A DNA stretch of 64,000 nucleotides from Pseudomonadota bacterium. Lineage in GTDB: Bacteria; Myxococcota; Myxococcia; Myxococcales; Myxococcaceae. Location of the stretch: contig JAFAFL010000057.1 in the NCBI GenBank assembly GCA_023423535.1, positions 97,824 through 161,823 on the forward strand. Direction: 5' to 3'. The translations under genes were made by a program, and so were the position numbers. Positions 25,345 through 33,956 of this stretch are shown here, piece by piece. The notes under the pieces are model-generated. The model was not told the DNA's origin. It did not search any database and worked only from the letters and a program-made list of their open reading frames with translations. Position 1 is the first letter of the stretch; each line of letters begins with the position of its first letter.

Positions 25345-26591
25345 TTCGGATCTCCCAGCAACCGCACCGACTGCGCGCTCCGGAGCCGGCGCTCGGGGTC
25401 GTACTTCCTGCGGACCTCTTCGAACCGCGCGAGCCTCGGCTCCATGGCGCGGAAGTGATCGGGGCGGGTGAGCAGATCCTTCGTGAGGTAGATGCGCCCG
25501 CCGACGCCGATGACGAACTCGTTCAGCGCGTCGATGAGCGCCTGCGTCCTGTCGCGCAGCGCGATGTCCAGCGCGACGCTGATGCCCGGCCGGGGGAAGG
25601 AGAGGAGCCCTTCGCCTTCGGGACCGCAGTCCTTGATCACGCAGAGGAACGACGCGCCGCCGTGCCGCGCGAGCAGCTCGAGAAAGCGCCTCGCCACGTC
25701 CCGCCCCGCCGAGTCCGGCAGCACCGCCTGGTACTGCGCGAGGCCCCGGCGTCCGTAGGCGCGGTTCCAGTGCCCGATCTTGTCCAGTGGGTAGAAGTAG
25801 TCCTCGGGGTGCCGGATGCCGCGCCGGCCCTTCGCGCCGTGCTTGTGGAACATGGCGAAGTTGAAGAGCCGCACCGTCAGCGGGCCCAGCACGAACTCCG
25901 GCAGCTCGAAGGGCAGCGACAGGCGCGGGCGCGGCTTCGGCGCTTCGGGCGGCGCCTCCTGCGCGGTGGCCCACCGTCCCTTGTAGAGGATGCCGCGACC
26001 CAGTCCCGGACCCTGGGTGAGGCAGTCGATCCAGCCGACGGTGAACGGCCACTCGGGACCTGCCGCCTTCAGCCGCGCGATGTACTCGTCGATGTTCGCG
26101 ACGCGCTCGCTCTCCTCCCAGATCCAGGGCGAGGGGAGGCGCTGCATGCGGAACTCGACCTCGAGGATGTGCCCGGTGAGGCCCATCCCGCCGATCGTCG
26201 CCGCGAAGAGATCAGGCAGCTCGTCCTTCGCGCGCGAGCACCACACGACGCGACCGTCCGCGAGCGCCATGCGCAGCCGCGTCACGTGCCCGCCGAAGCA
26301 GCCGTCGCGGTGATGGTTCTTGCCGTGGACGTCGGACGCCACCATCCCGCCGAGCGTCACGTGCGCGGTGCCCGGCGTGACCGGCGAGAAGAATCCGCGC
26401 GGAAGAAAGAGCCGGTTGAGCTCCGTCAGCGACAGCCCCGCTTCCGCGCAGAGGAGCCCCGTCCGAGGATCGAAGGAGATGAGCCTGTCGGCGAGCCTTG
26501 CGCCCGCCACCGCGAACACGCCCGGCGGCGGCAGCGACGAATCTCCGTAGGAGCGCCCGAGCCCGCGCGTCAGCGTCACGTCGCGCGTCAC
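25341..26591 (-). CDS. FAD-binding oxidase, DprE1-like (polyprenyl-phosphoribose 2'-oxidase type)
   Basis: 416 residues from the GTG at 26591. The FAD-binding PCMH domain has GLGRSYGD, PGTAHVTLGGMVASDVHGKN followed by HH, and GGMGLTGHILEVEF; the substrate domain has HWNRAYGRRGLAQYQ and GGRIYLTKDLLTRPD, where the Lys matches the catalytic Lys418 of mycobacterial DprE1. Where that enzyme has Cys387, the target of benzothiazinones, this one has Ala (GISVALDI). In-frame sequence upstream to about 26675 encodes LCGWGR, matching the L-S/T-GWGR start of DprE1, so the true N-terminus is probably about 28 residues longer, perhaps from a CTG overlapping the preceding TGA. Works with the SDR that follows. 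Confidence 0.82.
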   Translation of the reverse strand: MTRDVTLTRGLGRSYGDSSLPPPGVFAVAGARLADRLISFDPRTGLLCAEAGLSLTELNRLFLPRGFFSPVTPGTAHVTLGGMVASDVHGKNHHRDGCFGGHVTRLRMALADGRVVWCSRAKDELPDLFAATIGGMGLTGHILEVEFRMQRLPSPWIWEESERVANIDEYIARLKAAGPEWPFTVGWIDCLTQGPGLGRGILYKGRWATAQEAPPEAPKPRPRLSLPFELPEFVLGPLTVRLFNFAMFHKHGAKGRRGIRHPEDYFYPLDKIGHWNRAYGRRGLAQYQAVLPDSAGRDVARRFLELLARHGGASFLCVIKDCGPEGEGLLSFPRPGISVALDIALRDRTQALIDALNEFVIGVGGRIYLTKDLLTRPDHFRAMEPRLARFEEVRRKYDPERRLRSAQSVRLLGDPK

Positions 26592-26671
26592 CCGCTGCAG
26601 GTCTTCGGAGCAGACTTCGACGCCCGGGACCGCCTGACGGCCCCAGCCGCAGAGCGACGGTTCGCGTCGTT

Positions 26672-26992
26672 TCAGCGGGCGAGCCCGCAGGCGCGCTTGG
26701 CGTCTGCGATGCTCTCCGGTGTGGCGGTCGGGCTGTCCTCGTCGAGGTTCCGGCAGTCGCAGCCGGGAAGCAGCGCGCGGCAGGTGTCCTTGTCCGCTTC
26801 GGTCAGATCCACACCCGACTCACGGCGGGACACCTCGCGCAGACACTCCTCGCGCTCGATGGTGTTCGACGCGCACTCGCACGTCTTCTCCGCGAGCCGT
26901 CGGCAGGGATTCTTCACGAGGTCGCACCCCGCCATGAACGTCACGCCGAGGACCGCGATTGCCAGCGGGAGTCTGGAGAGGAGGCGCCGCAT
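26672..26992 (-). CDS. Small cysteine-rich lipoprotein
   Basis: 106 residues. The signal peptide LPLAIAVLGVTFMAGC ends in a lipobox (Cys23). The mature part has nine further cysteines arranged in pairs (KNPCRRLAEKTCECASNT; ALLPGCDCRNL; KRACGL) within a charged, helical sequence, suggesting a disulfide-stabilised periplasmic protein. No known family recognised. It directly precedes the DprE1-like gene on the same strand and its stop is in contact with that gene's likely N-terminus, so they are probably co-transcribed. Confidence 0.65.
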   Translation of the reverse strand: MRRLLSRLPLAIAVLGVTFMAGCDLVKNPCRRLAEKTCECASNTIEREECLREVSRRESGVDLTEADKDTCRALLPGCDCRNLDEDSPTATPESIADAKRACGLAR

Positions 26993-27108
26993 CGAGGGCG
27001 GGACAATGCCAGACCGAAGCGACCGCGCAAGCGCCAACGGGGACCCAGCCCGCCTGCCTTCCGAGCGCGCGACACAGGCCCTCGTGCCTCGTGGCATCCT
27101 GCGCCCGA
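26993..27108. promoter_or_regulatory. Divergent intergenic region upstream of lipoprotein-dprE1-like operon and of the ligase/TPR gene
   Basis: 116 bases between divergent starts; both promoters should be here. Sequence is uniformly GC-rich with no clear box or palindrome visible. Confidence 0.35.
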
Positions 27109-29688
27109 ATGTCTGACCGGTCCGGCCGCCGGCGCGCCTCGACTTACACGCGGGGAGCGCACCTCACGCTCCTCGTCTCGCTCACGGCCTGCACCGGGGC
27201 TCTCGGAGGCGCCGCGCCTGTTGCGCTCTGGTTGCTCCTGCCCCTCTCGCTCGGCGCGCTGACCCTCGCCGCGCTCGGCGCCCACCGCGAGGGCCTCTCG
27301 CTGCGCGTCCCTCCGCTCGCTGCGGTCGGCCTCGTCGCCACCGCCGTCGTCGCGCTGCAGCTGCTGCCGTTGCCCCCTTCGCTGCTCGGTCTGCTGAGCC
27401 CGCGCACCGAGGAGCTGCGCCTCTTCGCGCTCCTGCCTTTGGGCATCGACGGCTGGCGGCCGTTGAGCGTGGACGTGCCCTCCACCGCGCGCGCGCTGGT
27501 GCTGCAGCTTTCGCTGGTGCTCTCGCTGCTCGCCGCCGCGCACGTGTCCCGTTTCCGTGAAACTCGCCGCGCGCTGGCCGCAGGCGTCGCGGGCGTGGGC
27601 GGTCTGGTGGCGGGCATCGCGGTGCTGCACCTGCTCGTCGATGCGCGCGCACTCTTCGGCTTCTACCGCTTCGAGAAGGCTGCCCCCGCGCTGCTCACCC
27701 CGTTCGGAAATCCGAATCATCTCGCGGGCTTCCTCACCGTCACCGCGCTCTGTGCGCTGGGCCTCGCGCTGTCGGCGAAGGAGGGCGCGCGCAAGCTGCT
27801 GTGGGCGCTGCTCTTCGTGGGGCAGGGCGCGGTGGTGGCGCTGTCGCTCTCGCGCGGCGGCATCGCCTTCTTCCTCGTGGCAGCGCTCCTCTACGCGGTG
27901 CTCGTGCTGCGGGAGAAGACCGAGGCCGCGCCCGCGGTGGGCTGGATCGCCGGCGCGGTGCTCGTCGTTGGATCGGTCGCGGGGTACCTCGCGTGGGAGC
28001 CGCTCGCGGGTGAGCTGCGCACGGTGAGCTCGCTCGAGGGCCTGCGCGCATCGAAGCTGGAGCTGTGGCCGATGATCGGCCGCGCGGCGCTGGAGCATCC
28101 GTGGGCGGGGCTCGGTCGCGGTGCGTTCGAGCTCGGCTTCTCGCGCTTCCACACGCAGTGGGCGGACGTCGTCTTCACCCACGCGGAGAACCTGCCGCTG
28201 CAGCTCGCGGTGGAGCTGGGCCTCGTGCCCGCCGCGCTGCTCCTCATCGCGGGCCTCTTCGCGCTCTGGCGCGCGCTGCGCCGTCGTTCGCTGGATCGGC
28301 TGGAGCTCGCGCTGGTGGCGGCGGTGACTGGCGCGGTGCTGCACGACCTCTTCGACTTCGCGCTGGAGCTCTCGCCCACGTCCTTGGCGGTGGCGCTGTT
28401 GCTCGGCGTGCTCTGCCGTTCGGAGGAGGCGCCCGCGCAGTCGGGGGTGAAGGTGCTGCGGCTCGGACGAGTGCCCGCCCTGGCCGCGGTCGCCCTCAGT
28501 GCCTTCGCTGGCCTGTGGGCGCTGTGGGCCGGCCGTCACCACCACGCGGACGCGGAGGCCTCGCTGCTCGCTACGGTGCGCGAGGGCAAGCTCTCCTCCG
28601 AAGCGCTGCTCGCCGAGGCCCGCCCGCTGCTCGCGAGGCACCCGGCGGACTACTACCTCTATGGACTGCTCGCGCAGGCGCACAGCACGGGCCCGCATGC
28701 GGATCCGGTGAACGCATTGGCGTTCGCGAACCGCGCGCTCTTCCTCCGGCCGCTCGATGGCGACGCGCACAAGGCTGCGGCGCGGGCGCTGTTGCGATTG
28801 GGCCGGCGCGGGCAGGCGATGCTGGAGCTTCGACTCGCGCGCGAGGCAGGTGCGCAGGGCGTGCTCGAAGAGATCGTCCGCCACGCGCGAACGACCGACG
28901 AGCTGTGGGCCGCGGTGCCGAAGGGTCCCGGCGAGGTGCTCCAGCTCGCGCACGCGCTCAACGGCGCGGGCAGGTTCGAGCAGGCGCGTGAGCTCCTCGG
29001 TCGGGCGCGCACCGAGCTGCGCCAACACGAGCGCGCGGTGGGCCTGTGGACCGTCGGCTCCGCGTGGGCGCTGCAGGCGGGCGAGGTGGACGAGGCGCTG
29101 GCGCTGGTGGAGGAGGCCCAGACGATCGATCCGGAGAGCCCGGCGGTACCGAGGACGCGAGCGGACATCCTCGCGCGCAGCGGTCGTCGCAAGGATGCGA
29201 TCGAGGTGCTGGAGCTCGCGCTGCGCCGGCACGTAGGCGACTTCGAGCTCTCCCTCACGCTCCACGCGCACCTGCTGCAGGACGGTCAGCGCCACCGCGC
29301 GCGAGAGGCCCTCACCCGTGCCGCGCCGTTCGTCGGAGGTCACGCGGATCGCGCGCGCTTTCTGCGTGCGGAGGGCCAGCTGCTCTCGGCGGAAGGAAAG
29401 AAGGGCAAGGCGCTCCAGGCGTTCCTCAGCGCGTCCCGTCTCTCTCCCGAAGACCCGGGCCTTCACTACGAGACGGCGCAGCTCTACGAGGCCCTGCAGC
29501 GGCCCCACGAGGCCATCCGCGCGGTGCGCGAGGCGGCGCGGCTCGAGGGCAGGATGCGGCCGGACATCGAGGCCTGGCTCACGCGGCTGGAGGCGCGGGA
29601 CCGCGAGCTGAGCGAGCTGCGCGCGCGGCGTCAGGTGTTGGGCAGGGACGCGGTCCCCGACGAGATCCTCTTCGGCTTCGGCGAGTAG
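27109..29688 (+). CDS. O-antigen ligase/Wzy_C-type membrane protein fused to TPR domain
   Basis: 859 residues. The first 440 form about 12 membrane segments with a Wzy_C core: TPFGNPNHLAGFLTVTALCA, VVALSLSRGGIAFFLVAALL, and the periplasmic loop HPWAGLGRGAFELGFSRFH, followed by THAENLPLQLAVELGLVPAA. These are the landmarks of the O-antigen ligase/polymerase superfamily, which moves glycans from undecaprenyl diphosphate to an acceptor. From about 480 to the end are helical tetratricopeptide-like repeats (ALFLRPLDGDAHKAAARALL; RLSPEDPGLHYETAQLYEAL). Such fusions also include protein O-glycosyltransferases, so the acceptor could be lipid A core or a protein. ATG at 27109 is the first after the divergent gap. 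Monocistronic. Confidence 0.85.
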   Translation: MSDRSGRRRASTYTRGAHLTLLVSLTACTGALGGAAPVALWLLLPLSLGALTLAALGAHREGLSLRVPPLAAVGLVATAVVALQLLPLPPSLLGLLSPRTEELRLFALLPLGIDGWRPLSVDVPSTARALVLQLSLVLSLLAAAHVSRFRETRRALAAGVAGVGGLVAGIAVLHLLVDARALFGFYRFEKAAPALLTPFGNPNHLAGFLTVTALCALGLALSAKEGARKLLWALLFVGQGAVVALSLSRGGIAFFLVAALLYAVLVLREKTEAAPAVGWIAGAVLVVGSVAGYLAWEPLAGELRTVSSLEGLRASKLELWPMIGRAALEHPWAGLGRGAFELGFSRFHTQWADVVFTHAENLPLQLAVELGLVPAALLLIAGLFALWRALRRRSLDRLELALVAAVTGAVLHDLFDFALELSPTSLAVALLLGVLCRSEEAPAQSGVKVLRLGRVPALAAVALSAFAGLWALWAGRHHHADAEASLLATVREGKLSSEALLAEARPLLARHPADYYLYGLLAQAHSTGPHADPVNALAFANRALFLRPLDGDAHKAAARALLRLGRRGQAMLELRLAREAGAQGVLEEIVRHARTTDELWAAVPKGPGEVLQLAHALNGAGRFEQARELLGRARTELRQHERAVGLWTVGSAWALQAGEVDEALALVEEAQTIDPESPAVPRTRADILARSGRRKDAIEVLELALRRHVGDFELSLTLHAHLLQDGQRHRAREALTRAAPFVGGHADRARFLRAEGQLLSAEGKKGKALQAFLSASRLSPEDPGLHYETAQLYEALQRPHEAIRAVREAARLEGRMRPDIEAWLTRLEARDRELSELRARRQVLGRDAVPDEILFGFGE

Positions 29689-29713
29689 CGGGCCGCTGGG
29701 CTAGAGAGCGCGT

Positions 29714-30676
29714 GTGCCCCTCATCTCCGCGCGCGGATTGAAGAAGAGCTACGGCCCCGGTGTGAAGGCCCTCGACGGGCTCGACCTGGAGGTGGAGCGG
29801 GGCACCGTGATGGGGCTGCTCGGGCCGAACGGCGCGGGCAAGACCACCGCCGTGCGCGTGCTGACCACGCTGCTGAAGCCGGACAGCGGAAGCGCGACCG
29901 TGGATGGGCTGGACGTCGTGAAGGACGCGCGGCGGCTGCGCGAGCGGATCGGCGTCTCGGGCCAGTACGCGGCGGTGGACGAGTACCTCACCGGCTTCGA
30001 AAACCTCGAGCTCGTCGGGCGGCTGTACCACCTCGGCGCGAAGCGGGCGAAGGAGAGGGCGCGCGAGCTGCTCGAGCGCTTCGAACTACAGGACGCGGCG
30101 GACCGGCCGGTGAAGGGCTACTCGGGCGGCATGCGGCGCAGGCTGGATCTCGCCGGTGCGCTGGTGGCGGCGCCGAAGATCCTCTTTCTCGACGAGCCGA
30201 CCACCGGACTCGATCCGCGCAGCCGGCAGGGGTTGTGGGACGTCATCGGCGAGCTCGTCGGCGGCGGTGCAACGGTGCTCCTGACCACGCAGTACCTCGA
30301 GGAGGCGGACCGGCTGGCGGACCGGATCGCGGTGATCGATCACGGCCGCGTCATCGCGCTCGGCACCGCGGACGAGCTCAAGGCGCGCGTCGGAGGCGAA
30401 CGGGTGGAGCTGACGGTGGCGAAGCGCGAGAGCCTCCCCGCCGCTCGCCGTGCTTTGGAGACGGTGGCCGCGGGCGAGGTCTCGGTGGACGAAGAGGCCC
30501 GTTCGCTCGGCGCTGCGGTGCGGGATGGAACGGAGTCGTTGATGGAGGTGCTGCGCCTCATGCGCGCCGAGGGCGTGGCGCTGCAGGACGCGGGGCTGCG
30601 CCGGCCGACGCTGGACGACGTGTTCATGCGCCTCACCGGTCACGCGGCGGAGGAGAAGGCGGAGGGTGGGCGATGA
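29714..30676 (+). CDS. ABC-2 type exporter ATP-binding protein (DrrA-like)
   Basis: 320 residues. Walker A is GPNGAGKTTAV, the signature YSGGMRRRLDLAGAL, Walker B ILFLDEPTTGLDPRSRQGLW and the H-loop region LTTQYLEEADRLADRIAVID. The C-terminal 90 residues resemble the DUF4162-type extension of DrrA proteins (ALQDAGLRRPTLDDVFMRLT). GTG start about 25 bases after the ligase gene. It overlaps the permease gene by ATGA. Known DrrAB systems export drugs or lipids; some relatives in polysaccharide loci export glycans. The cargo here is unknown. Confidence 0.92.
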   Translation: MPLISARGLKKSYGPGVKALDGLDLEVERGTVMGLLGPNGAGKTTAVRVLTTLLKPDSGSATVDGLDVVKDARRLRERIGVSGQYAAVDEYLTGFENLELVGRLYHLGAKRAKERARELLERFELQDAADRPVKGYSGGMRRRLDLAGALVAAPKILFLDEPTTGLDPRSRQGLWDVIGELVGGGATVLLTTQYLEEADRLADRIAVIDHGRVIALGTADELKARVGGERVELTVAKRESLPAARRALETVAAGEVSVDEEARSLGAAVRDGTESLMEVLRLMRAEGVALQDAGLRRPTLDDVFMRLTGHAAEEKAEGGR

Positions 30677-31497
30677 GCGGCGGCGTGCTGCAGGCGTTGG
30701 CGGACGGCTGGACGGTGACGCGGCGCAACCTGATGAAGATCAAGCGCGTGCCGGACATCCTCGTCGGGTCGATCGTCTCGCCGATCATGTTCGTGCTGCT
30801 GTTCGCGTACGTGTTCGGCGGCTCGATCGCGCTGCCCGGCGCCGAGCAGATGGACCCGCGCCTCTACCGCGAGTTCCTCATCGCCGGGATCTTTGCTCAG
30901 ACGATGATCTTCGGCGCCACCATCACCGGACTGGGGATGGCGCAGGATCTCAAGAGCGGCATCGTGGACCGCTTCCGCTCGCTGCCCATGGCGCCCTCCG
31001 CGGTGCTGCTCGGACGCACCAACGCGGACGTGGTGAACAACGTCATCACCGTGTTGATCATGACCGTCACCGGCCTGCTCGTCGGCTGGCGCATCACCAG
31101 CGGCGTGGGCGCGGCGCTCCTCGGCTACGCGGTGCTGCTCTTCTTCGCCTACTGCATGAGCTGGGTGTTCGCGTGGGTCGGCCTGCTGGTGCGGACGCCG
31201 GAGGTCTACAACAACGCGGTCTTCATCCTCATCTTCCCGCTGACCTTCGTGGCGAACACCTTCGTGCCCGCTGAGAACCTGCCGAAGGCGCTGCGGATCT
31301 TCGCCGAGTGGAACCCGGTCAGCGCCGTCACCCAGGCCGCGCGCGAGCTCTTCGGCAACGTGCTGCCCGGTGCCCCGGCCCCGACCGCGTGGCCGCTGCA
31401 GCACCCCGCGCTCTACACCGCGTTGTGGGGCTTCGTGCTGTTGCTCGTCTTCGTGCCCCTCACCGTGCGCCAGTATCAGCGCGCGGCCGCGAGGTGA
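30673..31497 (+). CDS. ABC-2 type transporter permease (DrrB-like)
   Basis: 274 residues with six membrane segments and a long amphipathic N-terminal helix (WTVTRRNLMKIKRVPDILVG). The characteristic stretches are GIVDRFRSLPMAPSAVLLGR in the cytoplasmic loop and FVANTFVPAENLPKALRIFA before the last helix, as in daunorubicin-resistance permeases. It forms one exporter with the ATPase encoded just upstream (ATGA overlap). The gene ends 10 bases from the convergent astB stop, with no terminator visible in between. Confidence 0.92.
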   Translation: MSGGVLQALADGWTVTRRNLMKIKRVPDILVGSIVSPIMFVLLFAYVFGGSIALPGAEQMDPRLYREFLIAGIFAQTMIFGATITGLGMAQDLKSGIVDRFRSLPMAPSAVLLGRTNADVVNNVITVLIMTVTGLLVGWRITSGVGAALLGYAVLLFFAYCMSWVFAWVGLLVRTPEVYNNAVFILIFPLTFVANTFVPAENLPKALRIFAEWNPVSAVTQAARELFGNVLPGAPAPTAWPLQHPALYTALWGFVLLLVFVPLTVRQYQRAAAR

Positions 31498-31507
31498 CCC
31501 AGAACAA

Positions 31508-32848
31508 CTACCGCTGGAAGTCGTACACGTTGCCGATGCCGAGCAGCCGCGTCAGCTCGTCGAGCGCCGCCATGCCCTCGCGCGCGAGGAGTGGATCGCC
31601 GAGATCCTTCGCCTCGAGCCGGTCGCGGTAGTGGCGCTGCACCCACGCGGTGAGCGCGGCGTCGAGCTCCGGGGTGAAGAACACGTTCGCGCGCACCGCC
31701 TCGCGCTCGTTGTCGGTGAGCCGGATGCGTTGGCGCAGGCACGCGGGCCCGCCGCCGTTGTGCATCGACTGGCGCAGGTCGGCGTAGTGCACGCGCGAGA
31801 CCGGATTGTCCTCCGCCACCACGCGATCGAGGAACGCCTTCACCCGAGGGTTCTGCTCGCTCTCCACCGGCGCGACGATGACCATCTCGCCCGACGGCAG
31901 CGTGAGCACCTGCGAGTTAAACGGGTAGCACCGCACCGCGTCCTCCACCGGCAGCTCGTCCTCAGTGGCCAGCGTGTAGCGGAAGCCGTCGCCGAGCTTT
32001 CCCCGCAGCGTCTTCAGCAGCGCCTCGTGTTCGAGAAACGCGCGCTCGTGGAGCATGAGGAAGCCGTCGTTGCCCACCGCGAGCACGTCCGTGTGGAACG
32101 CGCCCGCGTCGATGCCCGCCGGATCCTGCTGCGGAAAGAGCGCCTGGCCCTGCGCAATGTGATGCAGCCGCGCCAGCGCCTGCGAGGCCTCGAGCGTCTG
32201 CCGCGCGGGGAACTTCTGCGGCCGCGGAATCGCCCGCCACGCGCTTCGGCCCCACGCAAAGAGGTGCACCGCCGCGCGTCCCGGCACCGCGAGCCGCGTG
32301 TGGTTCGCCGCGCCCTCGTCCGCGAAGTGACCACCGCCCGGCAGCGGCGCGTGGACCGCGAAGCGCTTCTCGTCGGCGAAGATCGCCTTCAGCACCGCCC
32401 AGGTGGTCTCGCCCTCGATGACGCGGTGGAACATCTCCTGGAGGTTCGCCACCGTGACGTGCATCCGCCCGTCGCCCGCGTCCTCGCTCGCCGCGTGCGT
32501 GGCCGCATTGGCCGTCCACATCGCCGCCGCCGAGGAGCAGAGCCGCAGCAGGTGCTCGTCCTCACGGGCCGCGCGGGTGATGACCTCCTCGTCGCTGCCG
32601 GTGAACCCCAGCGCGCGCAGGGTCCGCAGCGAAGGCCGCTGCTGCGGCGGCAACACCGCCTGTCCCACCCCGAGCGACGCCACGAAGCGCATCTTCCCGA
32701 TGCCCTGCAGCGCCGCCTCGCGCGGATTCGACGCCTGCCCGGTCGAGCGCTGCGACGCCGTGTTCCCCGGCGACAGCCCCCCGTAGTTGTGGGTCGGCCC
32801 CACCAGCCCGTCGAAGTTGTACTCGCGGCTCGCGCTCGTCCGGCTCAT
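31508..32848 (-). CDS. astB: N-succinylarginine dihydrolase
   Basis: 446 residues, the usual AstB length. The protein starts with YNFDGLVGPTHNYGGLSPGN, and carries AANHTRLA, FHTDVLAVGNDGFLMLHERA, PFNSQVLTLPSGEMVIVAPV and MHNGGGPACLRQRI, which include the catalytic Glu/His/Cys positions of this amidinotransferase-fold enzyme. AstB hydrolyses N2-succinylarginine to succinylornithine, ammonia and CO2 in the arginine succinyltransferase pathway. No other ast gene is in this window, so astA/C/D/E must lie elsewhere or be absent. Leftward single gene, divergent from the acyltransferase. Confidence 0.95.
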   Translation of the reverse strand: MSRTSASREYNFDGLVGPTHNYGGLSPGNTASQRSTGQASNPREAALQGIGKMRFVASLGVGQAVLPPQQRPSLRTLRALGFTGSDEEVITRAAREDEHLLRLCSSAAAMWTANAATHAASEDAGDGRMHVTVANLQEMFHRVIEGETTWAVLKAIFADEKRFAVHAPLPGGGHFADEGAANHTRLAVPGRAAVHLFAWGRSAWRAIPRPQKFPARQTLEASQALARLHHIAQGQALFPQQDPAGIDAGAFHTDVLAVGNDGFLMLHERAFLEHEALLKTLRGKLGDGFRYTLATEDELPVEDAVRCYPFNSQVLTLPSGEMVIVAPVESEQNPRVKAFLDRVVAEDNPVSRVHYADLRQSMHNGGGPACLRQRIRLTDNEREAVRANVFFTPELDAALTAWVQRHYRDRLEAKDLGDPLLAREGMAALDELTRLLGIGNVYDFQR

Positions 32849-32950
32849 GCAGCGGGTCTAGCCCACCCGCCGAGCGATGTGCGCGGCGCGTTGACCGACC
32901 GTCCGCCGCCGGGGACAAGCCTCCGCGCGCAGGGTACAAGGCCCGCGCCC
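32849..32950. promoter_or_regulatory. Divergent intergenic region astB / acyltransferase
   Basis: 102 bases between divergent start codons. It should contain both promoters. No clear -35/-10 pair or operator was seen. Confidence 0.3.
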
Positions 32951-33895
32951 ATGCCCCCTCTGGTCCCGCTCCGAAAGCGCCTCAAGCGGCGGCTCCGCAC
33001 GCAGCTCATCCGTGCGCTGCTGGCGGTGTTCGGCGCGCTCTCCTGGAAGAGGGCCGGGGCGCTGGGAGAGTGGCTGGGCCGGCTGGCGTACAGGCTCGCG
33101 GCGAAGGAGCGGCAGAAGGCGCTGAAGTCCCTCGCGGTCGCGTTTCCGGAGAAGTCCCCTCAAGAGCGTGAGCGCATCGCGAAGGACGCGTTCGGGCACC
33201 TCGGACGGGCGGCGCTGGAGCTCGCGAACGTGCGGGAGCTGGACCGGGCGCCGGACCTCTTCATCGACTGGCCGGCGGAGGATCGCGCGGCCCTCGAGCG
33301 CGCGCTCTCCCGAGGCCGCGGCGTGGTCTTCATCACCGGCCACGTGGGCAACTGGGAACTGCTCGCCCGCCGCGTGGCGCTCGCAGGTCACCCGGCGCAG
33401 TCCATCGCGCGAGAGACCTCGGACCGGGGCACCACCGAGCTGGTGGAGAAGTTCCGGCTCGAAGGCGGCGTCCGCAGCATCTGGCGCGGTCAGGAGGGCG
33501 CGGCCCGGCAGATGCTCCGAGCCCTGAAGGCGGGCGAGATCCTCGGGCTCGTCATCGACCAGGACACGAAGGTCCAGTCGCTCTTCGTGCCCTTCTTCGG
33601 CGTCCCCGCTGCCACGCCGCGCGCGCCGGCGGATCTCGTGCTGCGTACCGGCGCGGCGCTGATGGTCGGCTTCTGCCAGCGCCAGCACTCCGGCCGCTAC
33701 CTGCTGACGATGAAGGAGCTGGAGGTCACGCCCACCGGCGACCGCGAGGCCGATGCACGGGGCCTCACCGAGCGCCTCTCCCTCGAGATCGAGAACGCCA
33801 TCCGCCGCCACCCCGAGCAGTGGGTGTGGATGCACCAGCGCTGGAAGACGCGCCCTTCAGCGGCCGATGGGCGGGCAGGGGAGCGCGACGCGTGA
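32951..33895 (+). CDS. LpxL/HtrB-type lysophospholipid acyltransferase
   Basis: 314 residues. The acyltransferase core has GVVFITGHVGNWELLARRVA with the H-x4-E catalytic pair (His131, Glu136), then RGQEGAARQMLRALKAGEIL and GLVIDQDTKVQSLFVPFFGV, the typical motif III/IV region. The C-terminus ends IRRHPEQWVWMHQRWKTRP, a hallmark of LpxL/LpxM enzymes. These add secondary acyl chains to lipid A at the inner membrane. Its position 60 bases upstream of lptC fits a lipid A assembly and transport unit. No transmembrane helix is strong; an N-terminal amphipathic segment probably anchors it. Which acyl chain it transfers cannot be said. Confidence 0.9.
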   Translation: MPPLVPLRKRLKRRLRTQLIRALLAVFGALSWKRAGALGEWLGRLAYRLAAKERQKALKSLAVAFPEKSPQERERIAKDAFGHLGRAALELANVRELDRAPDLFIDWPAEDRAALERALSRGRGVVFITGHVGNWELLARRVALAGHPAQSIARETSDRGTTELVEKFRLEGGVRSIWRGQEGAARQMLRALKAGEILGLVIDQDTKVQSLFVPFFGVPAATPRAPADLVLRTGAALMVGFCQRQHSGRYLLTMKELEVTPTGDREADARGLTERLSLEIENAIRRHPEQWVWMHQRWKTRPSAADGRAGERDA

Positions 33896-33956
33896 TTGAC
33901 CCGACCGGGCAGCGGGTTGAAGCTCGACCGACCCGTCCCGTCCCCACTCCGACACC

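Noticed and set aside
26941..29508. 855-codon minus-strand open frame opposite the ligase/TPR gene
   Set aside because: Low-complexity Arg/Gln/Glu sequence; the plus strand has clear membrane helices and TPRs.
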